NCBI GenBank assembly: GCA_039566865.1
Contig: CM076949.1
Span: 25,024,501-25,088,500 of the forward strand
DNA: 64,000 nt
Source: Aurelia coerulea
Lineage: Eukaryota; Cnidaria; Scyphozoa; Semaeostomeae; Ulmaridae
Direction of reading: 5' to 3'
The first letter of the stretch is position 1. Every line of letters starts with the position of its first letter. Below, piece by piece: positions 27,401-38,400 of the stretch. The notes under the pieces were generated by a model. That model did not search any database. It was not told where the DNA came from and saw nothing but the letters and a program-made list of their open reading frames with translations. The translations under genes were made by a program, and so were the position numbers.

Positions 27401-30400
27401 ATAAGAAAAACATTTTTGCCCATTACTTGACTTTTCTTGGGTAGTCTTGAATCTGTCTCTGTATTTCGCAGGACATACGAAGAGCACTTTGAGTTTTGGG
27501 TGAAGAGGTCACACAGGCATTGCAGAGCCAGTTCATGCAGGGACTTGAAGACCATTGTTTTAGATTCACCAGCTCTAAGTTCTTCAATGCTCTTCCAACC
27601 CAGCCTGTCAATAAGTGGTCTCATTGGGGGTGTCAAAACTGCTATTGGTTATGATTCTAGCAGCTCGGTTTTGAAGTCTTTGCAACTGATTCAGCTCAGT
27701 CGATCCGGCACAACCCTAAACAGAGCAACAATCTATGCCTCGAGTCAAAGTGCCATTACTTTTGCGCAGGGAAGATCTTTTTAAAAGGAGAATAGGAGAA
27801 TATAAGGATCTCATACGTAAATGTTTCTCTTCGCGGATATTCTCACCTTAATCATAATGTGGGACAGACTGTAGTCAATCTACGACTCATCCCACAATTG
27901 CTTGTTGATTGCCTGTATTGCGGGCAGTGATTTTCTATATTGAGCATTGAACTGGTAGTTTCAGCTTTTAGTTATTCGCAGTGCAGTGGTCGAGTGGCAG
28001 TTTCTATGGATTCACACAATCAAGAACGGGTACCCGTTCATCAATACGTATTTAATTCATCAATTCATCAATTCATCTATTTATCTATTCATAGTATTAG
28101 CATTCAAGTTCTATCCAGGCTAAAATACTCCCAAAGATTTTGTTTTCCAAACAAGGAATTCTGCATGAGGTCATCGACACGATATCTCAATTGCATGGCT
28201 AAATTTCTTACCCACTAGCTACCATTGGATATTTGATATTGAATTTGAAAGGATATTTATGTAGCATGGACAGTAAGGAAGAGAGATAGGTTGCAGGACA
28301 TTATAGGAAATAAACATCAGGCATATGCCAAACAATTGCACCATCCTTCCATTTAGGAGTAAGGCACAAAAAGTCCTTGAAAAATTGAAAATATTAACAT
28401 GGAAACGACGGTGATGATATTGACTTCTCAGATGTGATTTATCTAGGCTTAATGAGAAGCGCGTCTTGTATTTTCAGGACTCCAATGGCCCACATTCTTC
28501 CGATAGTTTGGGTAGTTTCCCCGGGTAGGGGGTGCGCGACTAGACAGGGATTTGCGCTCGGTTTTCAGAAAGCTACCCACTTCTAATTGCAAAGATTGGC
28601 CTTCATACCCATTATCATGTGAACTTTCGAGAACAACTACCCATCTGAAACTATTTTTGCTGATTTAAACCAAACCTATCAATGTTTTAGGAAAATCTGC
28701 CGAAAAAACGACCCTCTTTTAGAATCTTGGGCCCAAAAACCCACCCATATGGGGGTACATACACGTACCCTAAACAGGTCATGTACGCTCCCCTCTCGGT
28801 AGTAGCTCCTTGCAATGCATTGCAATGCCCCTAACATTTCCAAAATACACATTCCTTGTCATGTTTCATGATACCCACGCCATGCGTTAGATCTGTTGCG
28901 ACCTAAAGGCCGAACTCCACTGCCTCCACTTGAGCGCGCGCTCGAAGCGAACGAGTGATTTTTAGTTAGACTCACGAAATAGTCCCAGTTACCGCAACAA
29001 CAACAGCAACAGCAATGACAACAACAACAACAACAATATATAATAGCAATAACTACGAACTTGCAATCAGTCTAATTTTTAGTCTGCGCATGCTCAATTC
29101 GCAATTTTCAACCAATCAGAATCCTCGAAACCTTGACATCACAATGAAATGCGCACGCGATCATTGCATATAGCAATAGATCGCTCGTTCGCTTCGAGTG
29201 CGCGCTCAAGTGGAGGTCGGCCTTAACGCTAGGCCATGATTCCACTCAAAACCTGAACTAATTGAATGACCTCCACATGATTCTGAGGCCAATACGTCAT
29301 GGTTTGCCTAATACACTCTCATACGTGTTATATACTACCAATTCCTTTTCAGACCACATTTCGCTTCGATGCAAATTACTGGACAACGAGCAATGTCTAC
29401 AATGATGTATTTGCATTACGCCAAGACTTCTTTGACGGAGAACAGGCCAAGTTTGATGCCTACAACAAAATGCCGTTTACAAAAGTATGCATTGGCATGA
29501 AAGTTGGAAATGCGAAAAACTTTGGGGTTCTGATTACCAAATCTTCAACATCGTTGCTCGCATATGTAGGTTCTGGAACAGGCAAAAGTATGTTGGATGT
29601 ATCTTTCTACCAGAAAACTTTAGTACTTGAATATCTTTGAATCACTGCACTACCTACATGCATTCCTAATAACCTTTTGATTAAAATCCTGTTGCATTCA
29701 ATAAGTTGAAACCAATGAATTTCATTAGAATCCCATGAGATATACAAGTGGCTAGGTCCCCTGAGATAAGTAAACTGCAGTGCTGCATAACAAGGACAGA
29801 TTTTGTAAGACAATCACCTCAATTCAAAGCGATTAGCGATCGTAGACAAAGGAAATTCTCTCAACCAGTAATACAAAACAAGCAAAGCCGCAAAAGTTTA
29901 TTTGAAACCCAGGTAGCTAGCTCGCTCGTTGTGCATTCCAGAAATTGTTTTTAAGAGCAAATATGAGCATCGATTGAAAGAAGAAGGATATATCTACACA
30001 TCTGCCACGGGCATTTTATTTCTTTGGTTCAGGAGCTGAGCAGTAAGTATTTTAATCACGCCCAAAATAATAGAGAATCGAGTCGCCTCCCAATCTGCTT
30101 CTGAACCAAACAAATTAAATGCTCGAGGCAGATGTGTAGGTGTATCCTTCTTCTTTCGATCTATGCTCATGTTTGCTCTTAAAGACAATTTCTGGAATGC
30201 ACAACGCGCGCGCTAGCTACCTGGGTTTCAGAGAAACTTTTGCGGCTTTGTTTGTTTTAAATTACGGGTTGAGAGAATTTCCTTTGTCTGCGATCGCTAA
30301 TCGCTTTGAATTCAGGTGTCAACAAAAACAACTCATGCTATTGTGTTACAAAATCTGTCCTTGTTGTGCTGCATAGAATAAGGCCTATGGGACTAGACTT

Positions 30401-31248
30401 ATGACGATGAGTCCCTTGTATCCCTGCGGTAAACCTCGCTCAACAGGGACTCATAATGAAACAGTGAAAAAGCTGGCCCTATCTTCTACATTCCATCAAT
30501 TGAATCTGGATCGAACGATTGCTTCGGCTCTAAGTTCTAAAAATTCTAAAAATTCTAAATTCTAAATATCACATTTTGTAAAATTGTTCAATGTTTACAA
30601 TAGTGATAGAAGCTCTAACGCCACTCGATAGAACCTTTTGTATAAACATGTATAAAAATATCGCTCGATCCAGGCTCTTTTATAGAATAGCTAAAAAGTA
30701 AATTTCATTTCATTTCATTTTAATTTCTTTAACCACGGTAACCCCGTCAATCAATAGACTGCTTTTCAGGGGTCCGTGCAAAAATAAGGAAATAGGGAAA
30801 TAAGGCCCTCAGTGGAGCGACAACAACAGCAATAATTCAACTCAATGAGATGAGCGTAATTTGAGGGTCCTTATGGAGTGAAGCTAGGGCAAGGCCTATT
30901 GTTGGTTGTATCTTAGCGTTAGTTATAAAGTATTGTTGATAAGTAAATAAAGTTTGTAAAATCATGCTTTTTACAGGTACTTCTCAAGGACGAGCAAGGT
31001 GGCTAGCACTGGTGGCAGGCGGAGCTATTCAAGGAAACTGTAACAGAGAGGGCTTCAACAGAGTCGCGGATTCGGGATTTCCAGCAAAAGTTCGCATTGG
31101 TATCCTTGGTAACAACGAAGGAGGTTGCAGCTCTCCTGACTCTGCGCTTGGCATTGGAATTGGAGGGAATCATCTTTCGGGAAAAAGTGCAGGGGCAACA
31201 AATAAAGCAGCTATTGCATATTTGTTGATTAAACAGATTAACGTGTGA
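24443..31248 (+). CDS. secreted PAN + EGF-like + fibrinogen/intelectin-like protein (copy B)
   Basis: Tandem paralogue of gene A with the same five-exon plan: 24443-24775, 26182-26311, 27116-27273, 29353-29587, 30977-31248; 375 aa. Exons 1-3 have the same lengths as in copy A (333, 130, 158 bp), exon 4 is also equal (235 bp) and exon 5 is 18 bp longer, adding residues around [13 protein letters not shown] and a longer C-terminus. Signal peptide, PAN, EGF-like and fibrinogen/intelectin-like parts are all intact, with cysteines conserved between copies, so both genes look functional. Introns are much longer than in copy A because of insertions (24883-25317, 25806-26012, LINE at 27352-27790, 29789-30365). 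Function is inferred only from domains and coral matrix-protein resemblance. Confidence 0.87.
24883..25317. mobile_element. inverted-repeat element in gene B intron 1
   Basis: Ends agggactgttcattattta and taaataatgaacggtccct, with ggttggtacc/ggtaccaacc-type continuation. Target duplication not clear. Confidence 0.75.
25806..26012. mobile_element. TTAA-flanked MITE, family 3
   Basis: Ends AGGCAGTCTGCCACGCATCT and complement-like ...TGACAGACTGCCT, TTAA at 25802-25805 and 26013-26016; inner atctgattgg / ccaatcagat. In gene B intron 1. Confidence 0.83.
26030..26140. mobile_element. hairpin MITE (ctattctacaaaagaatctg ends)
   Basis: actattctacaaaagaatctg and cagactcttttgtagaaca are inverted. Related pieces: 30620-30697, 38575-38625 and the intact-looking 56877-57058. 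Confidence 0.65.
26378..26458. repeat. pentanucleotide microsatellite
   Basis: Degenerate tgatg/caatg/taatg five-base repeats in gene B intron 2. Confidence 0.85.
27352..27790 (-). mobile_element. LINE reverse-transcriptase C-terminal fragment (gene B intron 3)
   Basis: Minus strand reads [38 protein letters not shown] and [16 protein letters not shown], the typical tail of LINE proteins. Frames shift near 27430, so it is a dead fragment. Confidence 0.85.
29789..30365. mobile_element. 577-bp hairpin element with 9-bp duplication (gene B intron 4)
   Basis: Same family as 18378-18975: ends AACAAGGACAGATTT and complement. Exact duplication GTGCTGCAT at 29780-29788 and 30366-30374. It is in a different intron from the gene A copy, so the two inserted independently. 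Confidence 0.87.
30700..30790 (-). mobile_element. LINE 3' end (minus), gene B intron 4
   Basis: tttcatttcatttcatttt followed by ctttaaccacggtaaccccgtcaatcaa; the same layout occurs at 46260-46335 next to a LINE coding fragment. Confidence 0.6.
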
Positions 31249-31294
31249 TTTAGGGATTTGTGATTTAGTGGTTAACTTGTGATTCAGTGATTAA

Positions 31295-32415
31295 AGGGGG
31301 TTCGTCTCCAAATTTTTATCAACACGATGGTCTTGCAGTTTTTTGAAACGCAATAGCATACAAACTTTCCATTTTGCTGCCAAAATGAAACCACGTTTTG
31401 AAGATAAATCTTTGTACTTCACAGAGGCACAAACCTAATATTTAATACGACCATTTGTTGAAATCAACATCCTTTCAATAGCATACAAACTTTCCATTTT
31501 GCTGCCAAAATGAAAGCATGTTTTGAAGATAAATCTTTGTACTTCACAGAGGCACAAACCTAATATTTAATACGACCATTTGTTGAAATCAACAGCCTTT
31601 CTAACAACGATCTTGTACACATTTTGTTGTATGGTGATAAAGACCTTTCTGATAACATTAATAAAGACATCCTCGAATTAACTCTTGATTTCATACAAAA
31701 GAACAGGTCGGTTTAATTAGATTTGAATCCTTGTTTTACGCCACTCAGCCACAAAGTCCTTTTTTTCTTTCCTTTATTTCACTCCTGTACGTCTGTTTTG
31801 CATTGGATGTTGGGTAATTTCAGGTTATATAAATTTTTTGTGATTGACGTGTAACTCACACTTAAATTATAAGCCTTCAAATGGTTGCCTGATATCCAAT
31901 GTGAAACTGACTCAAGTGTTATCAGTAGAGATTGTTTGCAAATAATTATAGTAGTATTTGGTAGGTGAAATACTAAAAATTGGTAAGAAGATGGAGGCAA
32001 AGAAAAAAGACTTTAAATCAGCACACTAAGGCCTTTCTAACTTATGTTCTCTTCAGAGTGTGACAAAAGTAGTAAATGTATTTAATTGTATGTAGGTTTA
32101 AATTAGTTGCTCGTCTTTATGTCAAAGCCATGAGGTAGTCATGGTATTTTGCTCCCCATGGTATCTTGTCCTTGTAGTGTAGTAAAGTAGCTCGTAAGTG
32201 TTGCTATAAGTAATCCCGTTTTTGTAAATTTTTATACTGAATATATAAAAAAAATCTAATATTCATATCTCTTACAATTGCTCAGACATAGGTGGATTTT
32301 TCACGGTTACTTTTTGGTGACTTGGGTGAAGCCACCAAACAAGATGCAAAAACAACGAACAATTTCCTGAACAATGTTGTTTACATATTATTCATAATTT
32401 GGCGACGGAGCCCCT
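31295..32415 (+). mobile_element. TTAA-flanked MITE interrupted by a LINE
   Basis: TTAA at 31291-31294 and 32416-32419. Left part to about 31566 and right part from about 32257 match the 43049-43359 element. A LINE 3' end fills the middle and a 125-bp segment (31352-31476) is tandemly duplicated (31477-31601). Confidence 0.8.
31567..32256 (+). mobile_element. 5'-truncated LINE (non-LTR retrotransposon) 3' end
   Basis: Reads NNDLVHILLYGDKDLSDNIN then KDILELTLDFIQKNR and a stop at about 31716, typical of the extreme C-terminus of LINE reverse-transcriptase proteins, followed by a 3' UTR and an A-rich end. CTAATATT lies at both borders (31559-31566 and 32257-32264) and may be its target duplication. 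The UTR end at 32118-32256 matches 60903-61030. Confidence 0.75.
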
Positions 32416-33200
32416 TTAAGCAGAAATAATCTAGCAGATTTGATTGATTTCAGGGATAAATTTATTACTTCAATCTCCTTGGAGGGCAAGGAGGGGTGGG
32501 GTAAAAAAGGGTAAGGAAACGCATCCCTAAGGTCTCCGATTAATCATTGGTAGAATCCCCAACAAAATCTGGTGAAGGCCTACCAAAATACGAACTTGAA
32601 AATATGGTGGGGAGTGAGGTTTAATTTGAGATCAGCAAGAACGACCTGAAGAACGATTCTATTGGATTTCAACAGTTCTAGAAACGTTTATCTTGATTAC
32701 AAACGTTTCTTGGCAAAGATGGTACTTTTGCCAAAATGTCCTGTCACTAACCACAAAGATCCCAAGTTTTTGAACACCCTGAATTGTAAAGAACCGTTTA
32801 GTTGGGTACCAAATACATAGTTAAATGTCAATTGGCAACGTGACTAGCTTTCATACCGAAACGAATTTCCGATATCGATTTTTCCTATTTCTAGATTAAC
32901 ATATATAGTTTTCGTATCCTAAATAATGAAATAAACTTCTCTGTATTCAAAACTTGGGCGTACCTACTGAGATTTTTGCTAGAGGTTAATCCTAACTCTT
33001 TTCGAAAACCGACCCGTTGGAGATTTTCATTTCTTGGAATTATCAAATGCGGTTATCGTTTTGATCAGCAATGTAAATTGCTTTACAGCCTTTTATTAAA
33101 TAATTTAGCACAATTCATTGAATGTTAGCCAGATCTTAATTTATGACGATAGATGACGATGTGGTATTTGCAAAGATCCCAATACCTATTCTCATCATAC

Positions 33201-33641
33201 CATGGGTATTGTGGACACGATTTGTGTCGATCGTGTCCACAATACCTGGCCTAAATGTTACTAAATGAATAAATGTAGTTCGTTACCTTGCTCGTCTTCA
33301 TTTCAAGAGTATCTCTGCTCTTTTGCTTCGGCAGCCATTCTTGCTTACTCAAGTTTATAACGGCCTAACGTTTTTGAACAGTGCCGCGCTCTAAACTAGT
33401 TCCCAGATTCCAGTCGTTCGAACTGGGATCTGGAATCTGGGAACTAGTTTAGAGCGCGGCACTGTTCAAAACCTTAGGCCGTTATGAACTTGAGTAAGCA
33501 AGAGTGGCTGCCGAGGCAAAAGCGCAGAGATACTCATGAAATGAAGACGAGCAAGGTAACGAACTACATTTATTCATTTAGTAACATTTAGGCCAGGTAT
33601 TGTGGACACGATCGACACAAATCGTGTCCACAATACCCATG
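33201..33641. mobile_element. 441-bp near-perfect palindrome with 7-bp target duplication
   Basis: Ends CATGGGTATTGTGGACACGA and complement; arms of about 210 bp differ at few positions and meet near 33422. The ends themselves contain a small hairpin (gacacgatttgtgtcg). Duplication ATCATAC at 33194-33200 and 33642-33648. Confidence 0.92.
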
Positions 33642-33747
33642 ATCATACAAGCCCAACGGTAGGAAATATTCTTGACCACTAAGTTAACATTAGAGAGCTC
33701 AGTATGTGGCAAAATGGTTGTTTGTTTATAGGTTCCATTCCAAATCC

Positions 33748-34489
33748 TTTAAAACTGTCAGTGTAAAATTCTATGACCTATTTTGAAAGAAACTTTAACT
33801 ACTTCACCATAATTCTACCCTTGAACTTTCCTGAAATCCTCAATACTTTGAGAGTTAGAGTGTTCTTCTTATTAACCATAATTCTACCCTTGGACTTTCC
33901 TGAAATCCTCAATACTTTGAGAGTTAGAGTGTTCTTCTTATTAACCATAATTCTACCCTTGAACTTTCCTGAAATCCTCAATACTTTGAGAGTTAGAGTG
34001 TTCTTCTTATTAACCATAATTCTACCCTTGGACTTTCCTGAAATCCTCAATACTTTGAGAATTAGAGTGTTCTTCTTATTAACCATAATTCTACCCTTGA
34101 ACTTTCCTGAAATCCTCAATACTTTGAGAATTAGAGTGTCCTCCTTATTTTTTAAGAATTTAAAGAAATTAAAACAATCACAATTTCTAAACTCTGAGGA
34201 AACATAAGGAATGCTTTTAAAGAAAACCATAGTTTATGAATGCCTACAATATGGTGTCAAGCAAAAGTCTGTCACTCATCTGGTTTATGATTTAGAAATT
34301 CGCTGATTTCACATCCTAAATGAGTTGAAATGTCAAATGCGCTGTAATTTCAGCAAATATTCAAGATTTCTGGAAAGTCTAACGGTAGAATTATAGCAAA
34401 GTAGCTAAAGTTTCTTTCAAGCTATTCAGTTCAAAGACATAGGTCATATAATTTTGCAGCAATCTTTCAAAGAGTTGAAACATATGCTC
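33748..34489. mobile_element. inverted-repeat element carrying a 69-bp tandem array
   Basis: Left arm gtgtaaaattctatgaccta, right arm taggtcatataattttgca, as in the other copies. Between them a 69-bp segment is repeated five times (see 33806-34150). Confidence 0.7.
33806..34150. repeat. 69-bp tandem repeat, five copies
   Basis: Units start at 33806, 33875, 33944, 34013 and 34082, exactly 69 bp apart, differing at only a few positions (gaac/ggac, gagagtt/gagaatt). As 69 is a multiple of three, long open frames run on both strands (about 144 and 143 codons), but there is no other sign of coding. Confidence 0.92.
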
Positions 34490-35426
34490 TGTTTATGCTT
34501 CATGAGAGACTTAGATGTCTGTGTGTGTGTGCGAGAAATAGTTATTTTTCACAAATCCTCATATTTCTGAAACTTCATCCATTTTCTGCTACTTAAATGA
34601 CAACAAGTGAGATTATATATATAACATTCATTCCTTTCCCAGGATGATAATCATTATATATATACAACTTGTTATCGATAAACATTTGATGGTTTTTCTA
34701 AGTCCTCAATCTAAGTCACAATGTAAGTAGGGTAGGTCAGATTGCGTATATTTCTGAAAATTATTCGACTATACCGTATGAACCAAAAAATATGAACTTT
34801 TCCAATTCCTAATTAATATCAGCTAGGAATTCCTAGTAAAACGACTGCCTTAGCCATGTATGTGTGATCTTTCCATGACAAAAAACTTGAAATAACTCAG
34901 GTAGTGTATGCCCTATAGGCTAAAACTACGTTCACACGAAACTGGTATAATTTGAAAACGGTGACAAATGTGACGGTAGTAAAATTGCAGCTGGCGTTCA
35001 AGCGATGCCGGCACAACTTCAAAACGATACAAATTTGACGGCAATAAACTCGTTGCAATCACCCCAAGAATTTGCTGTCAAAGAAAAGTACCTACACTTC
35101 AGACTCATTCATTGTCGTAGTTTCGCTATTTGCCTTAAGTGATATACCGTGACCCTACAGCCTCGTTTTGGAAGCATCGAAAAATGTCTCGTTTTCGTCG
35201 TTTTCGAATGTTCACACGATGCTGTACACAAAATCTGTCAGTTACAGTTCTGTTTTCAAAACCTTCCAGCAAAAACGTGCCGTTTTGATGTGAAAGGGAG
35301 CGAAACACATTAGCAAATGATTTGTTGAAACCACCAGTATAATATCTACTATTCCCAAGACATTTTGCACAGATTCCTAATTTAATATTCCTAATAATAT
35401 TGATCATAATAATTGTCATTACCTGA

Positions 35427-38400
35427 TCATAAAATTTGTTTTTTTATCAATTTCTCCAGTCTTTTAATCCGACTTGATTCTTGCTCCGGAGTGCCACTGT
35501 GTGAAGCACCTGCGCTACCTCCCGCACTTCCTGCGGGTATACGACTTCTAAAGAGTTCTAGCATAGTGTGTTGTTCGTTTCGTTTTAGTCCCTGTGAACA
35601 AAGGACAGTAAACAAAATTATTCAAAGTAAATCAACAGAGTTGACAAATGAGATAGTACAGGTCTGAAAGTAGGCTGTTGTATTTGATGATCTAAGAAAC
35701 GATGGTGTCTTTTGGCGTTTTCTACGTCTTAATCATAGAATCTGACATTCTTCGGTCACATGATAAGGAGGGACAACTTACATCGTGTCATACTGGAAGG
35801 TCGAATACCATCAAGACGACCCAGAGGAACACCAAGAGCTATGTGGATGGACAACATCGGAGATTGGGTGGGAAGAAAACATTATGGATGGCTTGTAAGA
35901 AAAGCCCAGGATAGAGGAAAGTGGTAACAATTCATAGCAGCCTACCTACAACGAGTAGACGGCACATGAGAAGAAGAGAAGAATCATAGAATTTCTATGG
36001 TCTTAATTATAGGCCATTTTCATTTAGCTCAGATTACATTAAAAGCCAAAAATTTCGTACGAATAAATTTCGGACAAAATATTTTGGGACACAAATTTTC
36101 GGACGTTTTTTCACAGAATTTCGACAAACTTTTCGGATGACCAAAAAATTGCATATGTTCAGTTTTTTGTTGCTTATAGAGTGTCGATCAGTGAAAATAT
36201 TATATTTTCTCAAACTAAATTCATCTTAGCAATCATTCTGATCATCCTCAACAATAACCATTTGTGGGAATTTCTGACCAAGCAACCCTAAAAAAAATGC
36301 ACAATCTATAAGTGAATGACATTTTTAGTATGAAATAACTCTCGTCACATTACTTTACAATGCAAAGCGCTTCATGAGCAAGATATGACCTTCTTTAAAA
36401 GTTGAAATGTTTTGCTGTGATTTTTCTATGCTGCAAAAAATTTCGGACACCAAATATTTCGGACTACAAAGATTTCGGACAGTAGAATGTTCGGACGTAT
36501 GAAACGTGCGAAAATATAAGCGTCAGAAATTTTTGGCTCTTAATGAATTTTTAGTATCAGAACCATGGCACTGTGATCCAGCTCTTTAGAAATCGTGGAA
36601 TTAATCCCAAAATATGAAAATACGAGTATACACTATATGAGGGCTTCATCCTGGAGAAGAGACATTGAGCTATTCGATAAAAAAAAGTTTCTTAAATCCG
36701 TCTTATAAATCCAGAGATATGATTTTTTAAAGTTTGACTAAATTGCGAACTGTTGTTTACATTGCAATTTCCGGCCTTTTGTTTGCTGTATCATTGAAAA
36801 CCTATAAATTCAAGTTCTTATATCTCTTCGATAAATGCACCGATTTTTTAAAACGTTTTTTTGTTTTACAGATAAACACCAAAGCTTTTTAAAAATACGA
36901 AGCTATTTGCAAAATCTCAAGTTGATATATCAATATTTTTCAAAATGGCGTATGGCCTTTTTAAGCACGATAACAAGGCAAATTATAAAAATTCCGTCTG
37001 TTATAGTGAAAACAAAAAATCTAACTAAATCTAACTCTTAGAAAAAAATATCATCATTGAATACGACGTCTGGAGAGAGTTTCTGCCAAGGGATTCGTGC
37101 AGCTTCTTACAGCAAAAAAAGTTATCACACATTTGGTATGATAGGCCCTTTTTGGTTTAACGTCGATTTTTGGCAATGATTTTATACTTTGAATATGATT
37201 GAACAGTTCCGCATGCGAAAAGTGTTTATGCAAGCTACTTTCAACTATCTTAGCTTTATGTGAGTAGAGCTTGTATCTCTAAAGTATTTAGTTTTTGGTC
37301 GATAATCTTAATTATCACTGTACATGTCCTTGATAAGGGGCCTCTTCTCGGTTTTGTGCATCGAACACCTCACTTTTCTTCGTTTGTCGCTTCAACACAT
37401 CTTGCCGTGCCTTTGCAACAATAGTGAAACATACAGGCTTAAGTCGGTCATAGTTACGAGGAAAAAATCAATTTTATAGTCTTGCAGTTTCATAGCTGGA
37501 CTTGCCAAAGTCGTCTCTTGGGCAAGTCCATTTCATAGCACACACAGTTGCTTCATCCTGTAATTTGAGTACTCCCTGCATCCCATTTATAGTATGATGA
37601 GCTGCGGACACTCTCTAGGCGTACAATCAAATATTTCAAAGGTGAATTTGTATTCTGGAAGAACAAGCACTGATTCAGGCGAATAAGGCGAACAAGTGAA
37701 TGGAAAAGTAGTGAAAGGAGAATGTAGGCAGTAGTTATATGTTTCAATAAAAGTCGCCACAAGTATATCCAGACTATCGACGCCTCTTCCCTACCAAATT
37801 GAGACCATTGACGACAATCAGTTAACATTTTGATTGACTATGCAATTGAGATCAAAACCGAGTCTGCAGAAAAGAAAAAAGAAAATATTATACCAGAACC
37901 CCTAGAACAAAATCTTTATCATAATTAGTTGTAAAGGTTGTGAGTACGCCCATAACCAAACACAAACTGAAAAGGGCCTATCATACCAAATGTGTGATAA
38001 CTTTTTTTGCTGTACGAAGCTGTACGAATCCCTTGGCAGAAACTCTCTCCAGACGTCATATTCAATGTTAATATTTTTTTCTAAGAGTTAGATTTAGTTA
38101 GATTTTTTGTTTTCACTATAACAGAAGGAATATTGATAATTTGCCTTGTTTTCGTGCTTAAAAAGGCCATACGGCATTTTGAAAAATATCGATATACCAA
38201 CTTGAGATTTTGCGAATAGCTTTATATTTTTAGAAAGCTTAGGTGTTTATCTGTAAAACAAAAAAAAGTTTAAAAAAATCGGTGGATTTATTGAAGAGTT
38301 ACAAGATCTTAAATTTATGGGTTTTCAACGATACAGCAAACAAAAGGCCGGAAATTGCAATGTAAACAACAGTTCGCAATTTAGTCAAACTTTAAAAAAT

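Larger units (their letters stand above)
31249..35426. other. spacer between gene B and VPS53 3' end
   Basis: No gene found. Holds the LINE-in-MITE composite, the 441-bp palindrome and the element with the 69-bp array. 34900-35300 is unique-looking AT-rich sequence with similarity to 26470-26960 (inverted/direct ccgttttc...gtgtgaa motifs). Confidence 0.55.

Noticed and set aside
33773..34230. Overlapping 144- and 143-codon open frames on opposite strands
   Set aside because: Both arise from the 69-bp tandem repeat, whose length is a multiple of three, inside a MITE; no splice or codon evidence for a gene.
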